From Chloroflexota bacterium (GTDB taxonomy: Bacteria > Chloroflexota > Anaerolineae > Aggregatilineales > J027), in NCBI GenBank assembly GCA_013112715.1, contig JABFGB010000010.1, forward strand, positions 1-64,000: DNA of 64,000 nt. Reading direction: 5' to 3'. Positions 34,159-42,726 of the stretch are shown here, in pieces. The number at the start of each line of letters is the position of its first letter. The first letter of the stretch is position 1. Under the pieces are notes generated by a model that saw only the letters and a list, made by a program, of their open reading frames with translations, did no database searches and had not been told where the DNA came from. Position numbers and translations under genes: made by a program.

Positions 34159-36216
34159 GTGGGGAATCGTTTGGTAAATTACTCCCCTCTGCGCCGTTGG
34201 GAATGGATTACCGCCGTTGGCATCTTGTTGCTGGCGGCGTTTTTGCGTCTCCATGCCCCCGGCATCACCGAATTTAAGCGGGACGAGGCCACCCTGTCAC
34301 GTTTGGCACTCAATTTAGCGCAGGGCAAGGATTTTCCCGTTTTAGGGATTGGGTCGTCGGTGGGTTTCCCTAATTCGCCGATGAATGTTTATCTGCTTGC
34401 CATCCCCTATGCCGCTGGTAATAACCCGATTTTGGCAACCCTGTTTGTCGGATTTCTCAATGTGCTGGCGGTGGCGCTAACGTGGCGGGTGGCGCGGCGC
34501 TATTTTGGGGCAGAGGCGGCATTGGTGGCAGGTTGTTTGTATGCCGTCAGTCCGTGGGCGGTGATTTATTCGCGCAAAATTTGGGCACAGGATATGCTGC
34601 CACCCTTTGTGCTTGTTACGCTGCTGACGGGTTTATTGGGATTGATCGAAATGAACCCTAAACGATGGGCACAATTTTGGCATTTGCCGTTGCTGGCGAT
34701 CACGGCCCAAATCCATTTCGCGGCGGTTATTTTAGCCCCGATTTCGCTGCTGATGGTTGGGGTGGGGTGGCGCAGAATACGGCGGGAATTTTGGTTCGGG
34801 TTGGTGGGGGCGGTACTGCTATGTATGCCGTTTGCCTATGGCTTGTATCAGGATGATTTGTTGAGTATCAGCAAAGTACGGGACAGCCTTGAACGCAGCC
34901 GCAGCAGTAACCCTAGCGATAGCGGTACAAGCAGTGATGGCACGATTTCGATTGTTGAAAATTCGCGCGAAGTCCGCAGCACGGCGCTTGATTATGCGTG
35001 GTTCACTATTGCGGGTAAAAATATTCATTCGCTGGCGGGGGCGAGTCAATTTCAGCGTTATTTGGACGAGATGCCGCCTGCCTACGGGGTGTTTAATCTT
35101 GTACCGATTGGGGTAGTGCTGGCGGCGGTTGTGTTAGCGATGATGGCATGGCGTAAATCGGCTCAACGGCGCATTTTGGTGGTACTGCTGGTCTGGTTGA
35201 TTGTTCCGGTGGCGGCCTATCTTTATACATGGACAGCCGTGCAGCCGCATTATTTTATCCCCATGATGCCCGCCGCGTTTATTGTGATGGGGGCGGGGGT
35301 TGCCCAGTTAAAAAAGGGACACGGGGCTAAAGCCACCGTGCTGAATTTAGACGATAGGAAAGCATTAGCAGGCCAACATCGGAGACAGCCTTTGAAATTC
35401 GCCACCAGCATCCTTGTTTGGGTGGCTCTAGGTGTCATCGGCGTTTTGCAGATTTGGCTCACAGTGGGGCTGTTTAATTTTCTAAATACGCATGATACGA
35501 CAGGGGCGTTTGGTACACCGCTGGGGTATTTGTTGGACGTGCGCCAAGCGATTTTGGATGCGGACGCGGATGGGGTACTGGTCGTTAGCGACGGTGATTC
35601 GGTCTTGTATGATAATGAGCCGGCGGTGTGGGACGTGTTGCTGGATGGGGCAGGGGATGTGCGTTTTGTGAATCCCGATCATTTATGGGTTGTGCCTGTT
35701 GAACCGACGCTGCTTTTGGTAGCCCCGACGATTGACACCAATTTGATGCCGATTACGCCCGAAGTGCGGCCTTATAAAACGCTGGCCCTACGTCCGGGCG
35801 AAGGGGTGTACCAAATCTGGCAAAACCCATTACCAAGTGTGGCGGGGACGCGAACGGCGGTGGATGCGCATTTTGCGAATGGGGTCGTGCTAGAATCCAT
35901 CTGGCGCGATAAGGGTGAATTGTGGTTAGTGTGGCGTGTGCCGGATACCCAAGCCGGAATGCAATACATTACGTTTGTGCATGGCTTGGATGCCAATGAC
36001 CAAAGAATTGCGCAGACCGACTTACCCTTCTGGCCGGGTGAGTATTGGCAAGCGGGAGACAAGGTATTGGTACATGCCCAATTGAATTTGGACGGGGTGC
36101 AAAAACTGAGCATCGGGATGTATCGGTTTTTGGCGGATGGCGGCTATCAGAACAGCGAACTGTTGGATGACGAAGGGCGCTATCTGGCTCAATCCTTTCT
36201 TTTATCTTTAGAATAG
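34159..36216 (+). CDS. GT39/ArnT-like membrane glycosyltransferase
   Basis: 685 residues with about 11 membrane helices. The first luminal loop holds the family's acidic pair (FKRDEATLSRLALNLAQGKDFPVLG), and helix two starts SPMNVYLLAIPYA. Such proteins transfer sugars from polyprenyl phosphates outside the membrane. A soluble C-terminal domain (about 500-680) is predicted extracytoplasmic. GTG 34159 is used; TTG 34171, with GGTGGGG upstream, is an alternative. A family 1 repeat is translated in frame in the loop KKGHGAKATVLNLDDRK near residue 390. The 3' end overlaps the next convergent gene by 28 bases. Confidence 0.8.
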   Translation: MGNRLVNYSPLRRWEWITAVGILLLAAFLRLHAPGITEFKRDEATLSRLALNLAQGKDFPVLGIGSSVGFPNSPMNVYLLAIPYAAGNNPILATLFVGFLNVLAVALTWRVARRYFGAEAALVAGCLYAVSPWAVIYSRKIWAQDMLPPFVLVTLLTGLLGLIEMNPKRWAQFWHLPLLAITAQIHFAAVILAPISLLMVGVGWRRIRREFWFGLVGAVLLCMPFAYGLYQDDLLSISKVRDSLERSRSSNPSDSGTSSDGTISIVENSREVRSTALDYAWFTIAGKNIHSLAGASQFQRYLDEMPPAYGVFNLVPIGVVLAAVVLAMMAWRKSAQRRILVVLLVWLIVPVAAYLYTWTAVQPHYFIPMMPAAFIVMGAGVAQLKKGHGAKATVLNLDDRKALAGQHRRQPLKFATSILVWVALGVIGVLQIWLTVGLFNFLNTHDTTGAFGTPLGYLLDVRQAILDADADGVLVVSDGDSVLYDNEPAVWDVLLDGAGDVRFVNPDHLWVVPVEPTLLLVAPTIDTNLMPITPEVRPYKTLALRPGEGVYQIWQNPLPSVAGTRTAVDAHFANGVVLESIWRDKGELWLVWRVPDTQAGMQYITFVHGLDANDQRIAQTDLPFWPGEYWQAGDKVLVHAQLNLDGVQKLSIGMYRFLADGGYQNSELLDDEGRYLAQSFLLSLE
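35318..35350 (+). repeat. dispersed palindromic repeat, family 1, inside the GT39-like gene
   Basis: ACACGGGGCTAAAGCC-ACCGTGCTGAATTTAG matches the intergenic copies at 44109 and 58579. It is read in frame without a stop, giving GHGAKATVLNL between two membrane helices. Confidence 0.75.
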
Positions 36217-36554
36217 TAGTCGGAATACGATGAATTTGTGTATGAGCTAGGTTTTAATTCGACCTTTTTGCGAAAGATGAGATAGGCGATGATACTGAGG
36301 GGCCAAAAGACAAAGTAGACAACTAACGCCCACAGGCACGCATTATCCCCGCGTTCTTGAGCATCATTGTAAACCCAGAAAGCACTTCCAAGTGCTAAAA
36401 TAAAAATGATGCAATAGCACATCAACAGCGTAGATGATGGGGTTTCGTTGTTCCGACCATATGACTGCGCCAAGATTACCCCAGTTGGCATTCCTACAAT
36501 CACCAATGTGCTAATAACTAGAACAGCAAGGCGTAGCAAGGTTCGCGTGTTCAT
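36189..36554 (-). CDS. small membrane protein with WVYxDAxxRG motif, paralogue A
   Basis: 121 residues from ATG 36554, with AAGAGTGA about 6 bases upstream; an in-frame GTG at 36581 is less likely. An N-terminal signal or helix (LLRLAVLVISTLVIVGMPTGVILAQ) is followed by two helices. Between them is the motif FWVYNDAQERGDNACLWALVVYFVFWPLSIIAYLIFRKK, shared with the next gene. The Ser/Tyr/Lys-rich tail (SSYTNSSYSDYYSKDKRKD) is unique to this copy. This motif recurs in small bacterial membrane proteins, but I cannot name a function. Confidence 0.75.
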   Translation of the reverse strand: MNTRTLLRLAVLVISTLVIVGMPTGVILAQSYGRNNETPSSTLLMCYCIIFILALGSAFWVYNDAQERGDNACLWALVVYFVFWPLSIIAYLIFRKKVELKPSSYTNSSYSDYYSKDKRKD

Positions 36555-36620
36555 TTTATTCACTCTTTTAAAAGGAGCCACCCCAAAATCTGTATGGATA
36601 TGGGGTGAATAGCCATGAAA

Positions 36621-36929
36621 TTATCGTTTCGGTCGTAGGAATATATAAATAATCAGACTGATGGGCCAAAAAATAAACCAAACAAATAGTGCCCATAAGC
36701 ACCCATTTGAGCCGCGATCACTGGCATCCCGATATACCCAAAATGCACTTGCAAGCGCCGCGATGAAAATAATCCCCGCACAAACAAGCGAGAGGCCAGC
36801 ACCTGCTGCACTGCCCTCATCATCTTGGGCAAATGCAAAGCCCATTGGCAAGGCGATTAACAGGAGAGTTAAAGCACAAAGCAAAAGATATCGTAGATTT
36901 TTGTTAGAATTTCTGGAGGCTAACATCAT
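36621..36929 (-). CDS. small membrane protein with WVYxDAxxRG motif, paralogue B
   Basis: 102 residues from ATG 36929 (TTGGGGA upstream); an ATG at 36968 would add a hydrophobic leader without a ribosome site. A signal-like helix ending PMGFAFAQ is followed by an acidic DDEGS segment, a helix and the motif FWVYRDASDRGSNGCLWALFVWFIFWPISLIIYIFLRPKR. The tandem arrangement with paralogue A, 66 bases apart, indicates duplication. Probable inner-membrane protein with cleaved signal. Confidence 0.75.
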   Translation of the reverse strand: MMLASRNSNKNLRYLLLCALTLLLIALPMGFAFAQDDEGSAAGAGLSLVCAGIIFIAALASAFWVYRDASDRGSNGCLWALFVWFIFWPISLIIYIFLRPKR

Positions 36930-37029
36930 GTTTTTTCCCCAAGCAAAATATATAAAAAATGGGTTCATCGTTCATTATACGAGAACCCATTTAAGGGACA
37001 AATTCAGCTAGATTTGAGATGGGCTACCA

Positions 37030-37713
37030 TTAGAACGAGAAGCCCTGCTGTGGAGGCGGTCCCATATATTGAGGACCAGCACCGCCCGCCGCACCGATTT
37101 GGATGCCCCATTGGGCGATGATGTAATAGAGGGCGAGACTCGTAGCGGCCATTGCAAGCAGCCCCGGGATGCAGCACAAGAGAATGCCGATGGCAACGAT
37201 GATCCACGCAATAATGTAGAAGATGATTAGATCAACATACAGCATGAGCGTGTTGTTCAGGTTGCCCGTTGCATCTTGGATACGACCCGCAATATTGGTA
37301 AAGGCACTGAAATCTTCAGTGGCGGCATAGTGCGCGATGGCGGAGAAGAGAAGCGGGGTAATCAGCAGCGAATACCCTAGACTGATGAAATTCAATAGAC
37401 AGGAGAGAGCGGCTGCCCCACCACTATCGCTTTGACCAAGCCCAGCATTGCAGCAGGCAATAATGATATTTGGAATAGCATAGATCAGGCCGCCTACAAA
37501 TGCCATAAACCCGCGAGTCAAATCGCCACCCCAATCATCCCATTCGGGTAAACCGGGTTCGCGCCGATAAATTCGCTGGATTAGACGTAGCTCATAGCCC
37601 CCAATGATGAACCATCCAAAAATTGGGATAAACAGCAACACGACCAATATCGCCAGTTTACCCAACCAGCCTTTGTCCTGCATTGGGTATTGAAGGGCAT
37701 CCATGAAGTGCAT
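37030..37713 (-). CDS. DUF4013 integral membrane protein
   Basis: 227 residues. The family signature GGYELRLIQRIYRREPGLPEWDDWGGDLTRGFMAFVGGLIYAIP is at about 38-82. Five or so membrane helices follow, with a terminal Gly/Pro/Gln-rich tail (GGAGPQYMGPPPQQGFSF). DUF4013 proteins are uncharacterised; no function is inferred. GGAGGTGGGG lies upstream of the ATG. Confidence 0.88.
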   Translation of the reverse strand: MHFMDALQYPMQDKGWLGKLAILVVLLFIPIFGWFIIGGYELRLIQRIYRREPGLPEWDDWGGDLTRGFMAFVGGLIYAIPNIIIACCNAGLGQSDSGGAAALSCLLNFISLGYSLLITPLLFSAIAHYAATEDFSAFTNIAGRIQDATGNLNNTLMLYVDLIIFYIIAWIIVAIGILLCCIPGLLAMAATSLALYYIIAQWGIQIGAAGGAGPQYMGPPPQQGFSF

Positions 37714-37796
37714 TTTTCCCCACCTCCAAGTTTCATGACCAAATGGATAGAATCAAATCACTATTTCTATTATCGGTAGATTTACAGAACGTGCAA

Positions 37797-38351
37797 TTAA
37801 CCCCGACTTGTCCAAACTCGATGTACGGTCAGGGTATCCGCCGAAAATGGTACTTTGACTTCGCGCCGGACGATCTCCACGACTTCCAGATCACCGGGGT
37901 CGCCTAAAGTGGTGATGTAGCGCTGCAACGACAACCCGGTTGGCTGGGCGACGATAATGGCGATGATGGAGAGCAAAATGATGCTGGGGAGGCGGCTAAG
38001 TTTTTGCTGCCACTGTTCGCCAACCCCGGCTGTGCCGACGAGGGTTGCCATACTGGTCAGGAAACCCGCTGTGACCAAACCCGTGCCGCAGTTGGGATGG
38101 ACGGCAAGATGGTGTTCGCCGCCTTGCATCCGCTTGAGGGCTTCATTCACCGCCGATTCGACCTGTTCAGTATCAGCATTGCCATAGAGGAAAAAACCAT
38201 CTACGACGGAGCGACCCGCCATACTCAAATTTTGAATTTTACGACTCAGTAGGTGAATCGTCGCATGTTCCAAACCGTGATTACGCCGTACACGCCGAAT
38301 AGGGCGCAGATTGATAATGGGCGTCAACAATGTTCCAAGACTTTCAATCAT
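37797..38351 (-). CDS. DUF6391-type membrane protein
   Basis: 184 residues from ATG 38351, which has TTGGAG 7 bases upstream; an in-frame TTG at 38363 is part of that site. The motif RRNHGLEHATIHLLSRK (about 22-38) is typical of DUF6391 proteins. HHLAVHPNCGTGLVTAGFL follows, then two membrane helices (TAGFLTSMATLVGTA and LPSIILLSIIAIIVAQP). The conserved His and Glu of NHGLEHATIH suggest metal binding, an inference only. It lies 83 bases from the DUF4013 gene on the same strand. Confidence 0.8.
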   Translation of the reverse strand: MIESLGTLLTPIINLRPIRRVRRNHGLEHATIHLLSRKIQNLSMAGRSVVDGFFLYGNADTEQVESAVNEALKRMQGGEHHLAVHPNCGTGLVTAGFLTSMATLVGTAGVGEQWQQKLSRLPSIILLSIIAIIVAQPTGLSLQRYITTLGDPGDLEVVEIVRREVKVPFSADTLTVHRVWTSRG

Positions 38352-38423
38352 TCGTAGCTCCAACTAACTTCAAAACTCGCAACTTTATCAGCGTAACACT
38401 TTCGGGGCAGGAGGGCAATTGTT

Positions 38424-39368
38424 TTACGTCATCAAGCCCAAAAATTTATCGGCATCAATGTTGCCACCAGAAATAATAACGGCTGTTTCTTTGCCATCCT
38501 CAATTTCGACATGCTTTTGGGCAAGGGCGGCCAAGCCAACCGCCGCCGCGCCCTCGATCACCCAGCCGTGTTTATAGAACATCCAGCGAATGGCTTCTTC
38601 AATCGCGGCTTCTTCGACCAGTACAATTTTATCTACGTACTGCTGACAGATGGGTAGCGTTACTGAATTTTCCTCAATACCCCCAGACAACGCATCGGCA
38701 ATGGTTTCTTCTTCGGTCAATTCGAGACGGTAGAAAAAATTGTACATAGCAGGGGTAGCAATGGACTGCACCCCAATGACCTCAACATCGGGTCGAATGG
38801 TTTTGGTGGCAAGCGCAATCCCTCCCAATAGCCCCCCGCCGCTGACAGGCACTAGAATGCGTTGAATGGAGGGGCGCTGTTCGAAGATTTCGAGGGCGAT
38901 TGTGCCTTGACCTGCCATCACATCGAAATCGTTATAGGGCGAAATAAACAGGCGTCCAGTTTCACGCTCCAATTCACGGGCGTGCTGCTCGGCTTCATCA
39001 TAGGTGTCGCCATAGAGAAGGGCCGTTGCGCCAGATCGTTCGACTCCATCCACTTTGCGGCGGGGGGCTTGTTTGGGCATGACGATGACGGCATCCGCAC
39101 CGACCAGCGCCGCGCCATAAGCGACCCCCTGCCCATGATTACCTGCTGAAGCCGTGATGATACCGCGCTGGAGGGCTTGTTCTTGATTCAGCAGTACGGC
39201 GTTGAGTGCCCCACGAATTTTAAAGGAGCGGGTGGGGTTGATGTTTTCCAACTTACAATAGATGGGGGTTTCGTAGTCGGTAGCCCGTTCCAGCGGGGTC
39301 GGATAAAGATAGGGTTGAATGCGCTGGTGGGCGGCTTTTATATCCGAAAAGTCGAGGGGTTTCTTCAT
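38424..39368 (-). CDS. PLP-dependent threonine dehydratase/serine racemase-like enzyme
   Basis: 314 residues from ATG 39368, matching the usual family N-terminus (DFSDIKAAHQRIQPYLYPTPL); a longer start would overlap the upstream gene. The PLP lysine is in RSFKIRGALN, the cofactor ring contact in SAGNHGQG, the phosphate loop in SGGGLLGG, and the C-terminal SGGNID. No regulatory ACT domain is present, so it resembles catabolic threonine dehydratase (TdcB) or serine racemase more than biosynthetic IlvA. It would deaminate L-threonine or L-serine to the oxo acid. It is 10 bases after the TolB-like gene. Confidence 0.9.
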   Translation of the reverse strand: MKKPLDFSDIKAAHQRIQPYLYPTPLERATDYETPIYCKLENINPTRSFKIRGALNAVLLNQEQALQRGIITASAGNHGQGVAYGAALVGADAVIVMPKQAPRRKVDGVERSGATALLYGDTYDEAEQHARELERETGRLFISPYNDFDVMAGQGTIALEIFEQRPSIQRILVPVSGGGLLGGIALATKTIRPDVEVIGVQSIATPAMYNFFYRLELTEEETIADALSGGIEENSVTLPICQQYVDKIVLVEEAAIEEAIRWMFYKHGWVIEGAAAVGLAALAQKHVEIEDGKETAVIISGGNIDADKFLGLMT

Positions 39369-39378
39369 CTTTTTTGTT

Positions 39379-40434
39379 TTACCAATCGGGAGAACGGTCA
39401 TCTACATGATTGTCGGTTAGGCATTCAAGATTACCCCCATCAGCACGAATCATACAAATTTCGAAGTCCCCACCCGCGTTCGATTCAAATAAGATATATT
39501 CCCCGTCCGGTGACCATTTGGGATCGGTTTCCACGCTGGTGGGCAGGTTGGTCAAACGCCGCACATTGCTGCCATCCACATTCATGACATACAATTCTTC
39601 TTTTTCTTCGTCGCGGGTGGAGGCAAAGACGATTTGCGTGCCATCGGGCGACCAATCTGGTAGGCCATCGAAGCGATCATTGTTCGTCAGTTGAATGAGA
39701 TTGTTGCCCGTCACATCAATGATGCAGATTTCACGCCCGTCGTTGATGCTGCATTGATAAACTAATTGCGTGCCATCCGGTGACCAAGCAGCATAGGCAT
39801 CGGCTTCGGAGTTGGTGGTCACTTGTACTACCTCGTAGGTCTCTGGATTCATGATGAAAATATCCGAATTGCCATATTGGTCTGAATGCAGGGCGATTTG
39901 AGTCCCATCCGGCGACCATGCTGGCCCCCATTGGCTGTATTCAAGAAAGTCAATGACCTCCCATGACAAAGGCTGTCCATAGGTCGCGCTCATATTGGTC
40001 ATCACCAAAAAAGACTCGTGGAGTAGTTCTTCATACACGACCCATGCTCGATCTGGTGAGAGTGAGGGGGCATCTAACGATAACCCAAAATTACTCGTTA
40101 GCTGACGCTCGACCCCGGTATCCAAATCGTGTAAATAGATTTCCCGATAGCCGCTTCGGTCTGAGACATAAACGAAAAGCTGATGGTCTTCAGGAAACGG
40201 CGTTAATGTGGGTGTCCAAGTGGGTGTAGGCGTGCTGGTCGGCGGAATGGGCGTGATCGAAGGCGTAGGTGTGATGGTCGAGGTTGGCGGTAGTACCGTG
40301 AGCGAATTGGCGGGTGTAATCTGCTGGGCCGCATTCATAAATGCTATTTGAGTTGTTGTCGCAAAGTCTAGCCCCACCAATACCAGCACTAGCCAGATGC
40401 TTAAGCCTGTAAATAATACGAGCCGTTTGGGCAT
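39379..40434 (-). CDS. membrane-anchored TolB-like WD40 propeller protein
   Basis: 351 residues from ATG 40434 (GGGAGA about 10 bases upstream). An N-terminal membrane helix (LVLFTGLSIWLVLVLVGLDFA) and a Thr/Pro stalk (PPTSTITPTPSITPIPPTSTPTPTW in parts) lead to six PD40 blades, each with the WSPDGTQI/L signature (for example AWSPDGTQIALHSD, DWSPDGTQIVFAST, KWSPDGEYILFESN). The propeller is predicted outside the cell and probably binds proteins or glycans. The last blade ends at DRSPDW, right at the stop, a compact C-terminus. Confidence 0.88.
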   Translation of the reverse strand: MPKRLVLFTGLSIWLVLVLVGLDFATTTQIAFMNAAQQITPANSLTVLPPTSTITPTPSITPIPPTSTPTPTWTPTLTPFPEDHQLFVYVSDRSGYREIYLHDLDTGVERQLTSNFGLSLDAPSLSPDRAWVVYEELLHESFLVMTNMSATYGQPLSWEVIDFLEYSQWGPAWSPDGTQIALHSDQYGNSDIFIMNPETYEVVQVTTNSEADAYAAWSPDGTQLVYQCSINDGREICIIDVTGNNLIQLTNNDRFDGLPDWSPDGTQIVFASTRDEEKEELYVMNVDGSNVRRLTNLPTSVETDPKWSPDGEYILFESNAGGDFEICMIRADGGNLECLTDNHVDDRSPDW

Positions 40435-40512
40435 AAAAATTTTCTCCCGGATTGATTCCCCCTGTTCCATTTTAAGGCTTTGAATAACTGCCCTGCAAAT
40501 CCATTGGCGCGT

Positions 40513-40518
40513 TATAAT
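40513..40518 (+). promoter_or_regulatory. candidate -10 element for the M20 peptidase gene
   Basis: A perfect TATAAT lies 42 bases before the ATG. No convincing -35 element is at the usual spacing. Confidence 0.35.
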
Positions 40519-40560
40519 CTCGACCAATCACAACATCCATTCAGAAAGGCCCTTTAAACA

Positions 40561-41928
40561 ATGGTCTATAACCAGAACGCATTCCAGACCTACCTAGATA
40601 CGCATCGTGAACAGTTTCTGGATGAACTTAGACAAATCATCGCGTTCCCCAGTGTGGCGGCCCAAAAACGCGGCATCCATGAATGTGCCGATTGGGTTGT
40701 GGCCCGCTTAAAAAAGATTGGCGCGTCGGTGCAAAAATTTGAACTTCCCAATGGAGGGAGTCCGGTGATTTTTGGGGAAATCGGTGCGGGTGAACGGATA
40801 CTACTGGTTTATAACCATTACGATGTGCAACCGGAAGAACCACTGGAACAATGGGAGACGTCCCCTTTTGAACTCACTTTACGCGAGGATACGCTGTTTG
40901 GGCGTGGGGTAGTGGATGATAAGGGCGAATTGTTGGCCCGTATCCAAGCCATTGAAACATGGCAAGCCACACAGGGGGAGTTACCCATCAAAATCAAGTT
41001 TGTGTTTGAGGGCGAGGAGGAAATTGGCAGTATCAACCTGCCAGCGTGGGCTGAATCAAACCGCACCATTTTGGGGGCAGATGGTCTGCTGTGGGAAGGC
41101 GGCGGACGTGACGAGACGGGCAAAAATTCAATGGCAGAGGGCTGCAAAGGTATCGCCTATTTTGAACTGCGCTGCAAGGGTGCGGCCTATGACCAACATT
41201 CCTCGATTGCCCCAATTGTCCCCAATCCGGCGTGGCGGTTGGTGTGGGCACTCAGCACGATGAAAAATGAACATGATGAAATCACGATTGACGGTTATAT
41301 GGAGCATGTGCGCCAGATGCCCGATTGGGTGATTGAGCGCATTGATAACCTGCCGTTTGAGAGTGAAAAAATCCGCCAGCGAGTCGGCCTTGAGCATTGG
41401 CTGAACGACATGGATGATATGACCGCGCTACGCCGTTATATGCTTGAACCGACTCTGACGATTTGTGGGTTTGACAGCGGCTATAAGGGGGAGGGGACTA
41501 AGACGGTCTTGCCAGCTGAAGCAATGGTCAAACTCGACTGTCGCCTTGTGCCGAATCTCACCCCCCATCTGGCGCAAGACCTGATTCGCAACCATCTTGA
41601 CGCGCGTGGTTTTCATGATATTTCATTGACCCTCTTGGGTGGGGAGGAACCCGCGATGGAACCGGAGGACAGCCTCGTGCGTCGTGCCGCGATTGCTGCC
41701 TGTCAAGATGTGTTCGGACACGAGCCGATTATCTCGCCGTGGTTCGCGGGCAGCGGGCCGATGTATCCGCTGAGTGTGATGCTGGGGATTCCGGTTATTT
41801 CGGCGGGGGCGACATGGCATCCTCATGCCCGTGCCCATGCACCCAATGAGAATATTTTTGTGCAGGATTATTTTGACGCCATGCACCTGACAGCCGCGCT
41901 GATGGGGCATTTTGCGGCGGGGCAGTAA
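40561..41928 (+). CDS. M20 family metallopeptidase (dipeptidase type)
   Basis: 455 residues. Metal-site motifs: YNHYDVQP (His, Asp), GRGVVDDKGELLA (bridging Asp), EGEEEIGS (catalytic Glu and Glu ligand), GGGRDE, and the distal His in AGATWHPHARAHAPNEN. The dimerisation lid lies about 195-330. The length and the HYDVQP motif match the M20 dipeptidase group (carnosinase-like/ArgE-DapE superfamily). It cleaves small peptides or acyl-amino acids in the cytoplasm. AAAGG lies 15 bases before the ATG. Confidence 0.93.
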   Translation: MVYNQNAFQTYLDTHREQFLDELRQIIAFPSVAAQKRGIHECADWVVARLKKIGASVQKFELPNGGSPVIFGEIGAGERILLVYNHYDVQPEEPLEQWETSPFELTLREDTLFGRGVVDDKGELLARIQAIETWQATQGELPIKIKFVFEGEEEIGSINLPAWAESNRTILGADGLLWEGGGRDETGKNSMAEGCKGIAYFELRCKGAAYDQHSSIAPIVPNPAWRLVWALSTMKNEHDEITIDGYMEHVRQMPDWVIERIDNLPFESEKIRQRVGLEHWLNDMDDMTALRRYMLEPTLTICGFDSGYKGEGTKTVLPAEAMVKLDCRLVPNLTPHLAQDLIRNHLDARGFHDISLTLLGGEEPAMEPEDSLVRRAAIAACQDVFGHEPIISPWFAGSGPMYPLSVMLGIPVISAGATWHPHARAHAPNENIFVQDYFDAMHLTAALMGHFAAGQ

Positions 41929-42016
41929 AGTAAAAGGGTAAGGGTATACGCCCCTGCTCGTTTAGTGTAAACTACGTGCATCTGCAAAAACCAGATAACC
42001 AGACAAGGAGAAAAAC

Positions 42017-42532
42017 ATGGCTGCGAAACAATATTCCGCACCGCCTGCGCTGCAAATTGACCCTGAGAAGAAATATACCGCCACTTTCAAAACTGAACGT
42101 GGGGATATTGTGGTGGAGCTATTTGCCAAAGAAGCACCTATTACGGTCAATAATTTTGTGTTTTTGGCCCGCGAGGGCTATTACAATGACACCACCTTCC
42201 ACCGTGTCATCAAGAAATTTATGGTGCAAGGCGGCGATCCAACAGGCACAGGTCGGGGCGGCCCCGGCTATAAATTTAACGATGAACCGGGTGCGCTGCG
42301 TTTGAAACATGAAGGGCCGGGGACTCTCAGCATGGCGAATGCTGGCCCCAATACTAACGGCAGCCAATTTTTCATCACGCATGTGGCGACTCCACATCTG
42401 GATGGCAAACACGGCGTTTTTGGTCGAGTGGTTGGTGGCATGGATGTGGTGAATGCCATTCGTGAACGTGACCCCATGAGTGACCGCAACCCCGGCGATA
42501 AAATCATCTCGATTGAAATCACCGAAGCGTAA
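42017..42532 (+). CDS. cyclophilin-type peptidyl-prolyl isomerase
   Basis: 171 residues, no signal peptide, so cytoplasmic. Core motifs: [23 protein letters not shown] with the catalytic Arg, [40 protein letters not shown] and [12 protein letters not shown]. His replaces the Trp that gives cyclosporin sensitivity in eukaryotic cyclophilins, as in many bacterial forms. It speeds proline cis-trans isomerisation during folding. AAGGAG lies 8 bases before the ATG, and a strong terminator follows. Confidence 0.95.
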   Translation: MAAKQYSAPPALQIDPEKKYTATFKTERGDIVVELFAKEAPITVNNFVFLAREGYYNDTTFHRVIKKFMVQGGDPTGTGRGGPGYKFNDEPGALRLKHEGPGTLSMANAGPNTNGSQFFITHVATPHLDGKHGVFGRVVGGMDVVNAIRERDPMSDRNPGDKIISIEITEA

Positions 42533-42554
42533 ATCCTAATCCGAAATTTTATGG

Positions 42555-42581
42555 GGGCGGTTTCCCTAAAATCGCCCTTTT
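42555..42581 (+). terminator. rho-independent terminator of the cyclophilin gene
   Basis: GGGCGGTTT (42555-42563) pairs with AAATCGCCC (42569-42577) with one G-T wobble and a 5-base loop, followed by TTTT. Confidence 0.75.
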
Positions 42582-42598
42582 ACCAGAAGAACTTTTGG

Positions 42599-42632
42599 TA
42601 CGCGGGGATAAATCCACCGCGCTGAATCTAGG
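42599..42632 (+). repeat. dispersed palindromic repeat, family 1
   Basis: ACGCGGGGATAAATC, then CACCGCG and GCTGAATCTAGG. It lies after the terminator in the 194-base gap before the M16 gene. Confidence 0.7.
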
Positions 42633-42726
42633 AAATCACCATCTGTTTTTCAAAAGTCGCCCTGATGGTTAGTCAAGGCAAGAAAACTGTTATCGTCCAC
42701 ATAAGTTCTGCAAGGTTGTATCCTCT

